Part shown: positions 31,208-43,481 of the stretch, in pieces
How the letters are laid out: every line of letters begins with the position of its first letter
Position numbering within the stretch: position 1 is the first letter of the stretch
Assembly (NCBI RefSeq): GCF_014898815.1
Contig: NW_026515548.1
Span: 1,098,501-1,162,500 of the forward strand
Length of the DNA: 64,000 nucleotides
Origin: Panonychus citri
Lineage: Eukaryota; Arthropoda; Arachnida; Trombidiformes; Tetranychidae
Direction: 5' to 3'
Program-made: the position numbers and the translations under genes
The notes under the pieces: generated by a model
The model's database searches: none
The model's input: the letters and a program-made list of their open reading frames with translations, nothing else
Told to the model about the DNA's origin: nothing

Positions 31208-34200
31208 ATCTCTTTAATACCGATTTTTGGATTTCTCTGTCTTCCTCTTTCTTTCTTCTCTTGAGCATCTTTAAGATGATAAAGAAGATGAAATAAAGAC
31301 TAAGATGCCTAGTGAGAATATTTTTTATCTTCCTTTTGCTCCTCATCTTTTTTTTCTTCCTTCCCATTCATCCCAATGTCTTTAAGTATCAAAGAAAATA
31401 GGCTTAGAAATGAACTAAATTACATCATAAACCTTTAGATTACTCTGTTTACATGGAACCATTTAAAACAAGATGATGATAAAATGATGAAAATGATGAA
31501 GATGAAGATAGAGTTAAAGTTTAGCCTTTGAATCCTTGTTTTTTTTGTGTCTTCGAACCAAATTGGATAAACATTTAGTATCGAGGTCACATTCATTTAT
31601 GTATTTCCATATAAATATATCTTCATGTTAACCATTACCAAGATATTTAAATGACTTGAAAAACAATTGAAGAAAAAAAAAATCTCTTCGAACTAAAGTT
31701 CATGTAGAATTCTATAGTTCTAAAAGATGATAAGTAAATTAGTTGCTAAGGTCCAACTTGAATATACCTATGGTCAAATTTATTTTCACATTTTTCGTGG
31801 CGGTAAAATTTGAAAAAAATAATAATCTTAAGTTTTCGATTCATTCGAATATTTTTGATAGATAAACTGCATATTTTGTCCTAAATTTTTGCACGAAAAC
31901 TTGACAATTATTGAGTATTAGAACGCCGTTTATTTTGGTGAGATTCCTCCATAAGTTTTGTAAATATTTTCGAAAATAAAAAAATCGCCTATTTGCTATT
32001 CACAAAAATCATCGCTGAGCCACAGTGAAACGATATATAGTTGAAAGAAAAATCATATAAACATTAAGAAGCATTGATATGTTGTTATATACCAGGAAAA
32101 AAGTTTGAAATCAGAGAGAAAAAAAATCGAGTTTCAATACTTTACTATGGGAATAAGATCGCTTCATAAAAGTTTGACCTTTGCTCGGCCATGGTTAGCT
32201 AACCTTTCCAAGTATAAAATTTTCATGGTGACATATAAATTTTGTGACTCTTCTCAACATTTTGCAAAAAGAATTTCAGGAAAATAATTGTTAAAGTCAA
32301 ACGTCTCTTACACACTGTAAAGTTCTAATAGAAGGAAGAAAAAAAACAACTCGAAAGTTTCACCAAAGTTATTCCATGAAATAAACATGGCTCAAAGTTT
32401 CTGCCTCCCAGCATTTCCCAAAAATAACGATAATAATCATTCAGTAGGTGGAAGAAAAATTTTCCTTTCTCTGTACCATGTAAACAGATTCAAATTCATC
32501 CACGAATAGTAATAGAAACGGAAATCTATTAATAAACTGACACAGAACTTCATTTCCCCGGTATGAATAATATATCCAAACTGGGCGATAATAGTCACAC
32601 CAATGGAATTAACCTGAATAAACAATATTCACAATTAATTCATGAGAATCTGTTCATATCTTTTCATTTTCTTAGAACCAATTGTTTTTCATTGGGAGAA
32701 AAAAACTTTCTCACCCTACTCACTCATAATTTTCATCCTTAAACTTGATAATGATGATAATGAGGAAGATAATCTTTCCTAATTCCAACAGAGAGAATCA
32801 GAGGCTTCTCTTTGTTTATTTATTATCTAATTTGCGATCGATAGATGATTTAATCCGTTTGGATTAACGTTGGGATATAAATACTCAGTATTATCTGGCT
32901 GAGAAAGAAAATAAATTCTGAGAATGATAATTTTTTCTTTACGATAATAATTTATACATAATTTATTCTTCATGCCTTTTCTGTTGATTATCTTCATCTT
33001 ATTCTGTATTCTTGGAACCATTGATAAAGCAAGAAAAGAACAAAAAATATCGATACAAAATATCCTAGTTAATCTTTCAAAGGGAATAAGATGTTTGGGT
33101 AATTTCATCACATTTTCTTCATCTTTAGCATCCTCATCATATTTTCATCCTTTCAGATTTTATCTCTCAGATTATATTATCGAATTCGTTGTGATGAGTG
33201 ATTACTACAATGTTTCAGAACAAAATACTATGTAGTATATTTTTTTCATTCTCTCTCTGTTATTGTTCATTATTTTCACATGAGAATTTAAAATTGTAAT
33301 TGAAATGAATGGAGATCTATTCACATAGGAATTGAATCAAAATTCATTCCTGAAGTTATAAAATTTTCATTCGTATTGATTTTATATCAGCAATTGTATT
33401 GAATGTAAACAGTGAATAATAGATTTGGGTTAATCTTTGTTACGATAGAAAAAAAAATCTAAATTTTCAACTTTGTGCACTGGTGAGAGAGGATCAGAAC
33501 TATCATCCACAAAGAGAGACTATTATCATCGTACTTCTTGGTAAGATGTTTAATCTGATGATGATGATGATGAGACATGATGATAGAATGTGGTTAGAAA
33601 CAATCAGGTCAATCAGAAATTCATATGAGCAGAAATGAAGCTGATACAAAATATAATCTAATATTTATCATGAAAACTTCCAACTGAACCCGATTACACA
33701 TGATTAGTAATACAAACAGAGATATTATTGTATTCGGATTCATTACCATCAGGCTTATATAACTGTCATCATTGAATTACCACAGGTATGAAATGAATAG
33801 GGGTTCAATTGAGAAGGACAAAGTCTCTGAAGAAAATGATTGAAAAATAAAAAAGGATAATAAATAAAACGATAATATTGAAAAAAGTGGTTCAATCAAA
33901 GGCGATTCTTTAAAGCTTATCACTATTCAGAGATGATGAAGCCTTTAATAGCGTTTTTTTATCAAATACAGAGGATAATTATCATCTCCATGATACTCTG
34001 AGGAAAAATGAAGATGATGAAAGTTGTAGGAGCTGATAAAGTCTATGAGGAGAGCCTGAAGGTTACTATTGAAAGAAATATTTACCTTCATCATCTTCTT
34101 TCAATTCAATGGTATTCGAGCAATTAAATGTATTTATAAGCATAATCGATTCTTCCGTAACTATCTTTGAAACGATTCGAAGGAGGTTTTTGAGCTAATC

Positions 34201-34548
34201 AATTGTATAGCTGAGCTCTATTGAGAGAAAACTAATAATAAGTTTCTATTAATATATCGATACATGAATCATCTTGATAGATTAATCTTAATAGATTATC
34301 AAGGTAACCTAAGGTAAGATTAAGCTGCACACGTGATGAGTACGAAAACAAAAGTATACTTTAGAGATGGTTCTTATCCTTATGAGCTAAATGAACCTTA
34401 CGAAATGATCATGAAACAAGTTACCAAGTAAATCCTTGTTTATGTTGCAACAACTCACATTTACAGAGAAACAAAAACAATCAATCAGATAAATTTGATC
34501 GAAAAAAATAAACAATGACAAATATCAATAATATACAAAGAGAAAAGA

Positions 34549-34591
<43 letters not shown>

Positions 34592-34908
34592 CGAAGAGAA
34601 ATATTTATTTTGCTTGTCTATTTATTTGATCGAAAAAATCATATTTCAACTTCCTCTCATTTCATAGTATGAATTCAGTCAAGTTTCATTCGTTGACAGA
34701 GAAATCTATATATTCTCATATCAGAATAAAGATTATTTCAGGAATGAAAATACTCATGAAATGAGCGTTATATTCATGGTGAACACGCAGATGATAATAC
34801 AAATGAGACGAAACCATTTACTTAATATAAATTTAATGTTTTTTGTTGACACTTTCAAACACATTTGATTTAGTTTGAGGTTTTCAAATAACATTAGATT
34901 GAAGTTTG

Positions 34909-34943
<35 letters not shown>

Positions 34944-37900
34944 GCAGTTAAATAATACAAAAGCTCAGTGACAAATGAATTTACTTTCATGAGATGTGAA
35001 AATGGGACATTAAATGTACCTGTGATGAGAGAGATGATTGTATCTCTCTTTGTCTCTCTGACTTTGACACTTTGATGAAAAGTTAACGTATCTTTTTGTT
35101 GCTTAAAATGATGATGATAATGTGATTTTGTTTTCCTCTTTTGTCTTCCTGATTCTTGACTCCCTGATACTTAATGTTGAAACTTTTCATGATACTAAAG
35201 TTGCATTGTCAGGGAATTTTGTTTATAAAGTAAACACAGACAATCCATTGAGCTTGTATTCATCTTCATCTTCCCTGCTCATCGTCTAAAATTTCAAGAG
35301 AGTCACAAACAAAAATTAATCAATGTTCATGAGAAGATGAGAGATGAAAGTTAGTGGGTGAAAGTATTAGTAGAAAAAAAGTTCAGGTTAACAATTAACA
35401 TGAATTAATCTTCAAAATGTTTACCTCATGATACGATTAATTAGGTCAATGTTTAATTAGTCCCTTTTTCTCCCACGCTCTTAACTATCTGATTCCAAGT
35501 GAAATTTGTATTCTCTTTACCCAATGTGACAGTTTCTGTGTCTTTTTGAAAATTAATTCTCAATTAATTACAATCGATATCCTCATGATACTTTCAGTGT
35601 TTCCATTTATCTATTAGTCTCTCGATAGTTTTCAAAAAGTTCATTCAAATTCAAAGGGTCTCATCATAATATGAACGCACAATTAAACTGATACATTCAC
35701 TTCAAGACATTAAATATAAATTTAAATTGTACGAATTGAATTGAGATTTTCATCTTACTATGATTATTACTCAATCTTTAATCATTTGAAACATGATTTA
35801 ACAATGAATCAGATTTATCTCATTTATTATTTAAATTGATTGTGATAATGGGTTGATAATGTTTTCACACCATTATCATCAATGGATTTTCCTTTAAGAT
35901 TTCATGATAACAATGAGCAATTGAAATGAGATGATATGAATTTTCAATGAAACTAAATTAATGTTAACAGTTTATTACCAAGATAACAATCAAATTTTAA
36001 TGATATTTTCTACCATTGGAAAATAACATTAACTCTGAGATTGGAAAAATTTTCATTCGATTGTGATTGTTGAACTATTCGAGAATAGTTGAAGAAGAGA
36101 AAAAAATTTCAATTACTTTTAAATAGAGAATCAAAATTAATTGTTATGATGATTGTTAATTTAAGTTTCCAACAAAAATCAATGTAAGTTAATTGCATTT
36201 TAAAAAGTTAAGTTGATCATTGAAAGTAAATTGATTATTTATGATGATGATGATTATCAATGAATGTTTTTTAATTACTAATGATAATTGACTTGGGAAT
36301 GTAAATTTTTAAATTGTTCACTTGATTGTCTAAGTGTATTTGTGTTAGTTAAGATTCTGAATGATTAATTGATTTAAGGCAAAGAGTAAATATTTGCTAA
36401 AGTGAATCAAAGTTTTTCTGTTGATTGTTAAATAATCATTTGTGATACAATTAGATTAACAGAATGGATTAGTTAAAGTAAATCAGTTAATTCTCGTTGA
36501 TTGTAAATGGTTGTTGGTTTAAATTGTTTAACGAATTGCAAAATACAACAATGAAAAGCAAACACAATTGACCAGAATTAATCGTAACAATTGTAATTTT
36601 TCAGAGTATTTGAATTGTAATGACAACAAATGGACACCATGTAAAGAGGTTAACAGGGTGGAGGTCAATGTTGATGATCAGAGTGGAAGAGGAAGTTGAA
36701 TTATTAAGGAAAAGCTCACCAATGGTGAGAATGGAAGTGGACAAGAGTTGACCAGTAAGAGTGGCGATGAAATTGAAAATGGAAGATGAAAAATCAGGAA
36801 TCAAGTGAAATTCAGCGAATGATGATAATTATCATTATCTTATCATGAGAAAATATCTGATAACCATAGCATCTTATTACAATTGGTTAGAAGAGTAAGA
36901 TGACCAAGGACTTAAACTTTTTCCCGGTGACATTTCATGGGATCTATTTTTTATCATCTTCTTTTCTTCTTGTCTCAATAATAATAATAAAGTCTCGTGG
37001 GTCATCATCATCTTCAAATTCAACTTGATCCTTAAATAAAATTTACGGTTACAAGTTTGAGACTTTGGAATCATAGACAATTTCATGATAACTCTGAGTG
37101 TCCGTCTTTCCATTTTCATCAGAAAAATATGGTTACATTGACACAGGGAATAGAAAAAAAATCAAGAGAAAAAATTATCCTCATCCTTCTCTCTCTCTCC
37201 CTGTCTTCTTTTTTTCCAATTTAGACTGACCACAGATATTTTTTTCTCTCTTCTTTTGACCAAACTCTCAATGTCACTTACAGATTTCAAATTAAATTAT
37301 AAGCTTATTCCAACTCAATTGGAGATTATTGCAAGAATCAGTGAACTTTTTCTCCTCTGTTGTTGATGCCTTTTGTTACCAAGTTATTTCTCTCCCTTAC
37401 ACCAGTTTACTGACCATTTTAAGGACAGGTCAATATGATGATGATGGTCATTACTATCAGGAATAAGGGTCAAAGTATCAATGACTGGACAACTTAATGC
37501 TGACTAGAGATCGACAAGTTGGGAAAATATCTCAGGGCTTGAGTCAAATTAGCAATTCTATCAGATATACATGATAAACAAAGAAATATACAAGTAGATA
37601 TACGATTATATGAACTATCTGAATAAACGAGGATAAGCAGCATCAAGCTCGCAATTGCAACATTTGCTTTAAGGTGAAAAGAAACCCAAACTGTCAAACT
37701 CAGGGTGTTAGAAGTTGAATAATCATTTATTTGGCAATACAGAAAAAAAGAAAAGAAATTCACCAGAAATTCAATGTAATAAATACCATGTGAAGTCAAT
37801 GGAAAGGGATAAAAGAATTTCTATCAAAAAAATAGTTAAAATGGATAAAAGTTCAATATTTTTAACTCAAAGGAAACTTAGGTTTCCATGTAATATCCTT

Positions 37901-40900
37901 TTTCCGTCTAGTTATTCAGGTGAGTCAAGAGATTCTCATGGTAACTATATGTGAATATTATTCTGATATTAATACACCGAGAATCATTTGAGATAAAAAC
38001 CTTATATATAAGATTGATGAGTGAGACTAACATGAAGTAAAGTAATTTTATCCTGCATGATAACTGAATCAAACTGATACCCAACATGTTTGGATAACAT
38101 TTTTCATGGTAGAAACTGAAAACAGCTAAAATAATGTAACTAATGATACTACTGGAAATAATGACGATAATATCTTGAGAGAGTAAAAGTTATCAACATA
38201 CAACATGAAGCCTGAATAGCGAGGCCGATATAAAACTGAAATCAATGATAACCGATATTGATAAAATTACCTTAAGGGCAATAAGAGTAATAAGAAAACA
38301 GAAAATTGTAACATAAAATTAGCAATCAATCAAGTTAATCAACTTCAAGAGTTAATCTTAATTGAAACTCATTAGCTTAACTTTTTTAAATGCTACTGTT
38401 TTCAGGTTAAGATGATTAGTTGATTACAATCAGCTGATTTCTCTTGAACCGATTCAATATTCATCATATTCAGTTCAACTTTTTACCTTTTCTTTCATCT
38501 TAACCATGAAGACTTTCAATTCAACGTTTAATTGAATCAACTCAATATGCAAATGACAGAGAGCATGCGAGTCTGAGAGAGAGAAAACAATTTTCTTCGA
38601 GAATTGAATATGATGTATAATTCATAGATCTTTCCTTTAAAATTCAGTTTACAGGGTAGAAAATGAATCATTCTAAAGTTCTGAGAAAAGTTTATCATTA
38701 AGTACATGGTTTATATTGTAGTGTTTTTATGGTTTCAATGATCAGAGCAATTTAATTAAATTGTATTCATGTGAAATTATGAGAGATGATTTTTTTTACC
38801 TAGCTAATTTCTCCTGTTATATTCAACTTTGAACCTTAATTTGATTCCCAATTGATTGAACTAATTAACACAACAACAATCAACTTGTCAGTTGATTAGT
38901 TAAGCAAAAACATTGAATAGACAGAATGAAAAGGAAACATCAAATTAATGCTGATTATTAGCATCATGTAAATGATGAGCATAAATAAACAGAGATGAAG
39001 AAACAAAAGTTCAGTTCCAAGTTGAGAATCTATTAATTGTGAGTTGACATAAAAGGTAATAAAAATAATCAAGGTAAACAAAAATCAACTTTGATTAGTG
39101 GGTGTGAGTTTTAATATTGTGATGATTAACTAACAATCCAATTAAAATCAAAGTTAATCATCATCATCATTGCCGGTTGGCTTCATCTCTTATAAGTTTC
39201 ACCATGAAAATAATGATAAGATAAACATTCAATGAGATCACATGAAAATGTAAATTGATTGAAATTTTTGTTCTTTCCTTGGAAACTTTTATTGTTTGAA
39301 TATCAACATTGGTCGCTCCCTTTTTTCAACCGTCAGCATCCTCATCATTTGCAAATCATCATCATCTTCTTCATGATCAGTCAATTTTTGGGTGAACTTT
39401 AAACGATTTGAAAACCATGAAAATAGGAACAGTTTTTGGGTTGGATAATAGTGAATATTTTATATTCACTTTGATTATTTGTTGTTTACTATTATCTTAT
39501 TATGATAACTAAGCACTTTGCATCTTCCGTCTTCACTTGATCATCATCTCTCTCTCATTCTTCCTTCATTTTGTCTCAATCTTTTTCTCTGTAAATTTCC
39601 TCATCTTCAAGTTAACAATTTCTATCATCTCCCTCACTCTCTCACTATCTCTTTCCATTCATCTGTCTATTTACATTCTCTTTTCACCATCATCTTCTTC
39701 TTTCTGATCATCTTCTCTTTTTTTCATGCAAATTCTTTTGCCAGTCATCCTCATCATTTTTCTTCCATTCTGATATGTTGTTTCCTCTTTCACTATGAAA
39801 CTTAAATTATCACTAAATGATGTTACCATGAAAGTAGAAGCGAAGTATCAACTTTTTCATTGGGCCTTCTTTTGCCAAAGTTACATAATAATAGTAATCA
39901 TCATCATCATCATGGTGAATGATAATAATATATAACAATAATCTTCGTTAAGGGAAAAGTGTCCAAACACGTAGAGCAATGAAATGAGCCATCAACATGA
40001 CAGGATTAAGAGTAAATCCAGTTGATGATGAAAATGGATTTTGAGAGATGAAGATGAAGATGAAGGAAAACTATTGAGAGCCATTGGTCAAAGTGAAAAC
40101 TTGATAATGGAAAGACAAATAGAAAGAGAATATGTCATCATAAGAGGAATGGGATAGTGAGATGAAGATGAGAGTCTTTCATGGAGGAGTGACCATTCAA
40201 CTTAATCGAACATTTTCTTTTGTTCGAATCTAAACTGGTAGAGAAAGAGACAAAAAAAGATGATAATTCTATGGGAGTAAAAGAAAAAAAAACTGAGAAT
40301 CAACTGGGAGTTTATGAGAATCATTGGAATGGATAAAAAGGACACCGAATGAGAGAGTTAAGTTATCTCTCTTTCTCTTTCTTTTGAGGACTGGACATTT
40401 GTAAGCAGAAAGAGTAGTTGGTCATCTAATCCAAAAGGCTAATCCTGTTAAGATGAAAAGGATTCTGAGAATATCTTTTCTCTCTCACTACCTACTTCCA
40501 TCATCTTAACCCTCTATCTCTCACTCTTATCATCATAATCGTCATCATGCTCAATATAAGCTCAATAATAATAATATGATATGAAACAAATTTCCGGTTA
40601 AACATGACAATGATATGGATAAAAACTTGGACACAAGGCCAATAGCAAATAATGATAATCATTATAATGCTTTGGTCAGTTCAAGTTTGACCTTATTTTA
40701 TATTTATGATTGTAACAATGGAGACACATAAGTAATAATAATAATAGATATTCAGCAAAGAAAATGAAACTTATCAGAATTACTATTAATACTGAGAGAA
40801 AGAGACTTTTTTTTATTACTTCAGATTCAGACAATCCAGGGGGACATATTTTATCTGACATTTTATCGGCCAATTGAATTGAAAGTTATCATCAATTTGA

Positions 40901-43481
40901 AACGATTCAACTGATTCATGATTTCTTGAGAGAGAAAAAAATTACCAGATTATATCATAACCCTTCATCTTCATTGTTTCGGTGGATAAAAAATAGAGTC
41001 ATGGAAATATGAAATCAATTCTTACATCAGCAGATGGAAGGATAATTCAACATGGAATTCAGGGGAGAAATCATGTGATATTGATTTCACTGTTTCACTT
41101 TGAATTGATGGAAATTCAAGATTCAGACTGATTTGAAATTCACAGTTATTGTATATGGGATAAAATTCATAAGCCTCAGTAAATAAGCAATAGACAAGCA
41201 GTGATCGTTAATAAGGTTGATAAATTGTTCAAGATGAAAGTTTAATTGCTGGTAATCAGTTTGATTTGATGAGAGAATCAAAATTTACGCATGAAATGGT
41301 TAATTACTATGATAAAATATTATTGAGAAAAAAAGTTGGGAGATTTAAAAGGTTCAAGTGATAAAATTTTCATACTCAATTTAAGTAAAGTTAAATGTCT
41401 ACCTTTGCAAGTTAATTAAGTGTTAATGATTAAGATCATTATTATGAGTAGAAATTGGTAATAAATGTTACGAAGTGGATAAAGTAACCTAAGAGAAATT
41501 CAATTCTTGAGATTGTTTGACCAAAAAATAATAAAGAAAATAAAAGTTCTGGGTGATTCTTGAATCTCATGGTACTTATTTTGATATTTACCATGTTCTC
41601 GGTCATTGAATTTAATGTTACCCATGAGAGGAGGTGGATGATCAAGATCAACTTGAAGACCAAAGGTTTTACTTTCTCATCATGAGATTACCTGTAACAT
41701 TCATTCAACTTCATGATCATAATGATTATCATGATCAGAACTTTTTCCTCATGGAAAATGTATTTTTTTTCCTTACATAACACAAATTATCCGTAAATAA
41801 AGATATAACTCTTTAAGGTTAACCAACAACAATTTACTAACTAGTTACAATTTACTTTAACTCTGGAAACTTTTTATTAATTTTATTACACTCTAATGTA
41901 TTGATATAATCAACAATTTAATATTGTTACAATTACTTTAATCATGATTAGCTTGTTATAACAATTGTGATAACATAACGAGTTAAATTGTTATTCAAAA
42001 GTAATCATCATCATAATCATCATCATGTTTTGATTACCTGTGATGATGATACAAGTAACAATCTGATGATTGTCTCATTAATTATTCAATTAATTGTAGC
42101 AATTTATTTGTCTCTTGAATACTTGAATCTTGACACCCACAGTAGACTAGACCTAACAAATTATTAATTAGCATTGTAATCAATTAGATTCAATTTGATT
42201 ACGAGTCTAATTAATAGACAATTAACTATGTGGAAAAAGTTTTCCACACAAATTAAAGTGGAAACATTTCAATTACAAGGTATCAACAATCAATTATTGA
42301 TAAATTAACAATCAAATGGAAAGTATTTCTAGCTGTAATTTACTCGTAACAATTAATCATTAGCAAATTAATTCAACAACAAAAACAAAAACAATCAACT
42401 AATCAAATCCATTAAAGTTAAGCCAGTGTTTACAATCAAGTGAAAAATGTACAATTTAACTCTTAATGTTTGTATCTTTATACTCATCATGTAACAAAGA
42501 TGATGAAGATGAAGATGAGGATGAAGATAAGGATGAGGATGAGGATGAAATATATTAGCAGGTAACCAGAATTACATAAGTGGCTTAGAGTAGCAGTTGA
42601 CCTTGAATTTGAATAAGGTTTGTTGCTATTTTCATGTAACCATAATTTTGATCATCATGTTGATGGTTTTTTTTTGTTTATATCATTTGTCTTGATTGTT
42701 TGCTATTAATGTAAAGTCATGGTTAGAATACCAAGTTAACATTATGAAAGATAAACAATTTAAATTGTGAATTTGAGCCGTTTGAATTTACTTTTGAAAA
42801 TCATCCTAACCATAATAATACAGTTTGTCCATAAACAATTGCATAGACAGGGTGAGAATCAATTTCTTTGTTTAAAATTGATTATTTATCTTAATTGTTA
42901 ATAGTTAAGCTTAAAAGATAATCAAATGTGATTCCTATTGTGAGTAATAGGAAAGCCGATGTAATTTAACTCATTTGCTAAAAGACAATTATAATCGTTG
43001 TTGTTGTTGTTGTTAACCAAAATACTAATCAATACAACAGCAACAATTATGATTAAATTGTTTTCTCAATATCAACTTACACATCCTGTGAACAAAAAAA
43101 ACCTAATACCTGATAATTAATTTACTTTTTAGCAAATCAAATACATTAATCATGGTATTAGATTAACTTGTAATCTAATGTAAAAAGCTTTTCTTTTGGA
43201 TTAACGATTAAACTTTGATTAGATTGTAATTTTTGAAATATTGGACATCATTTTGACATTTAGATGTCAACTTGGAGATGATGAAATGTGAATAATATGA
43301 CAATAGGTAAATGAGATTGAATTTTAATTACCTGAGGCAATTCCGTTAATGAAAGTGATCCACAGTCAGCGTGAAGTTTGTTACTCTTGTAAACACAATT
43401 ACATTTAAGGAAACAATTGAACGATCCATAGGAAAGTAAAGGTAAACAAAGAAACAATATTATCCGAAAAGTGGTTCTCAT
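5303..43481 (-). CDS. Kekkon-like leucine-rich repeat protein (5' complete, 3' partial)
   Basis: Five minus-strand exons join in frame: 43332-43481, 7137-7275, 6853-7066, 5697-5765 and 5303-5496, all with GT-AG ends. The product starts with a signal peptide (RIILFLCLPLLSYGS), then an LRRNT cysteine motif (C-x3-C-x-C-x10-C), about five LRRs and an LRRCT beginning NKWHCDC and continuing with EPKC. The order and spacing match insect Kekkon proteins, which are LRR-Ig transmembrane proteins, some of them modulators of EGFR or BMP signalling. The Ig domain, membrane segment and last LRRCT cysteine are not visible, so membership is inferred from the LRR half only; other LRR-Ig families (LRIG, LRIT, AMIGO) are less likely. 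The start MRTTFR at 43481 directly precedes the signal peptide; an in-frame ATG at 43586 would add 35 residues. Intron 1 is about 36 kb. Confidence 0.82.
5697..5765 (-). CDS. LRR gene exon 4: 69-nt exon with a single LRR
   Basis: A 69-nt exon (acceptor TATAAACAG, donor AAG|GTGAAT) that keeps phase 2 on both sides and encodes one repeat with the core IKKININTFNGLWSLEELQL. With it the next exon reads on as RDNQLAYMPS; without it the repeat preceding the LRRCT is malformed. It is too short to be found by open-frame length. Confidence 0.82.
6853..7066 (-). CDS. LRR gene exon 3: three LRR units
   Basis: 214 nt after a 70-bp intron (acceptor TTTTTTGTTTCAG, donor GTAAGT). It encodes the repeats KIHKTAFHKLVQLIELDLAY, SIPIDAFQNIPKLKTLDLSF and VLKDNSFHYLSNLKLLLLN, each with the LxxLxLxxN spacing of extracellular LRRs. 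It ends in phase 2. Confidence 0.9.
7137..7275 (-). CDS. LRR gene exon 2: first LRRs
   Basis: 139 nt entered in phase 0 and left in phase 1. It encodes EIQVINLTKNSFVELKKELF followed by LINLQRIFLRK, corresponding to the region of Kekkon right after LRRNT, so no coding exon appears to be missing inside the giant intron. The acceptor is CCAAAG with a weak pyrimidine tract; the donor is GTTTGT. Confidence 0.82.
8346..8369. repeat. GC-rich hairpin
   Basis: GGGTGG-TAAG and CTTA-TC-CCACCC pair as a 10-bp stem with a 2-nt bulge and a 2-nt loop. It is unusually GC-rich for this intron and sits in a short C-rich patch (about 8330-8400). Confidence 0.5.
10791..10811. repeat. (GA)10 microsatellite
   Basis: Uninterrupted GA run inside the giant intron; it creates a spurious Leu/Ser-rich open frame on the opposite strand. 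Confidence 0.9.
17335..17372. repeat. (CT)19 microsatellite
   Basis: Uninterrupted CT run inside the giant intron; one of the two clear long runs with CT on the plus strand. Confidence 0.95.
18407..18440. repeat. (GA)17 microsatellite
   Basis: Uninterrupted GA run in the giant intron, about 200 bp before the perfect hairpin at 18642. Confidence 0.95.
18642..18683. repeat. Perfect 15-bp inverted repeat with 12-nt loop
   Basis: GTTAATTCAAGGTTA (18642-18656) and TAACCTTGAATTAAC (18669-18683) are exact reverse complements around a 12-nt loop. The stem is short for a miRNA precursor; it could be a protein-binding palindrome or a small mobile-element relic. Confidence 0.7.
25907..25964. repeat. 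(GA)29 microsatellite, longest in the window
   Basis: 58 bp of pure GA in the giant intron. It generates overlapping false open frames (Arg-Glu repeats on one strand, Leu-Ser on the other) that should not be taken as genes. Confidence 0.97.
31169..31204. repeat. (GA)18 microsatellite
   Basis: Uninterrupted GA run following GAAGAT-type repeats in the giant intron. Confidence 0.95.
31735..32060. other. Compositionally distinct island in the giant intron
   Basis: About 320 bp without GAT/ATC runs and without TCATGA, with more CpG than its surroundings (for example CGTGGCGG, GAACGCCG, ATCGCC, ATCGCTG). No convincing open frame or terminal inverted repeats were seen. It may be a decayed mobile element or a constrained non-coding element; the edges are approximate. 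Confidence 0.35.
34551..34587. repeat. (AG)18 microsatellite
   Basis: Uninterrupted run, paired with a second run about 330 bp to the right (34912-34942). Confidence 0.95.
34912..34942. repeat. (AG)15 microsatellite
   Basis: Second of two GA/AG runs close together near the middle of the giant intron. Confidence 0.95.
43332..43481 (-). CDS. LRR gene exon 1: signal peptide and LRRNT
   Basis: Fifty codons ending ...SLTELPQ, followed by donor GTAATT (phase 0). It encodes the secretion signal and the whole cysteine-capped N-terminal LRR module. Open frame continues upstream through a CT-rich stretch (the (GA)n at 43648-43672 on the plus strand), which looks like 5'UTR and not protein. Confidence 0.85.

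Larger units (their letters stand above)
7276..43331 (-). other. Giant (about 36 kb) intron 1 of the LRR gene
   Basis: Bounded by the exon 1 donor (43331) and exon 2 acceptor (7276); the reading frame and the LRRNT-to-LRR continuity match across it. I found no nested gene: all open frames inside are short, lack recognisable motifs, and many are products of GA or GAT microsatellites. Contents are AT-rich DNA with dense GAT/ATC triplets, many TCATGA palindromes, about ten (GA)n/(CT)n microsatellites, CAATTA-rich blocks (roughly 22.3-23.8 and 35.4-36.6 kb), A-tract-GTTC motifs, two hairpins, and a compositionally different island near 31.74-32.06 kb. Introns this long often hold enhancers; that is inference only. 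Confidence 0.75.

Noticed and set aside
32105..32287. 60-codon plus-strand frame just after the composition island
   Set aside because: No motif or splice support; too short to separate from chance.
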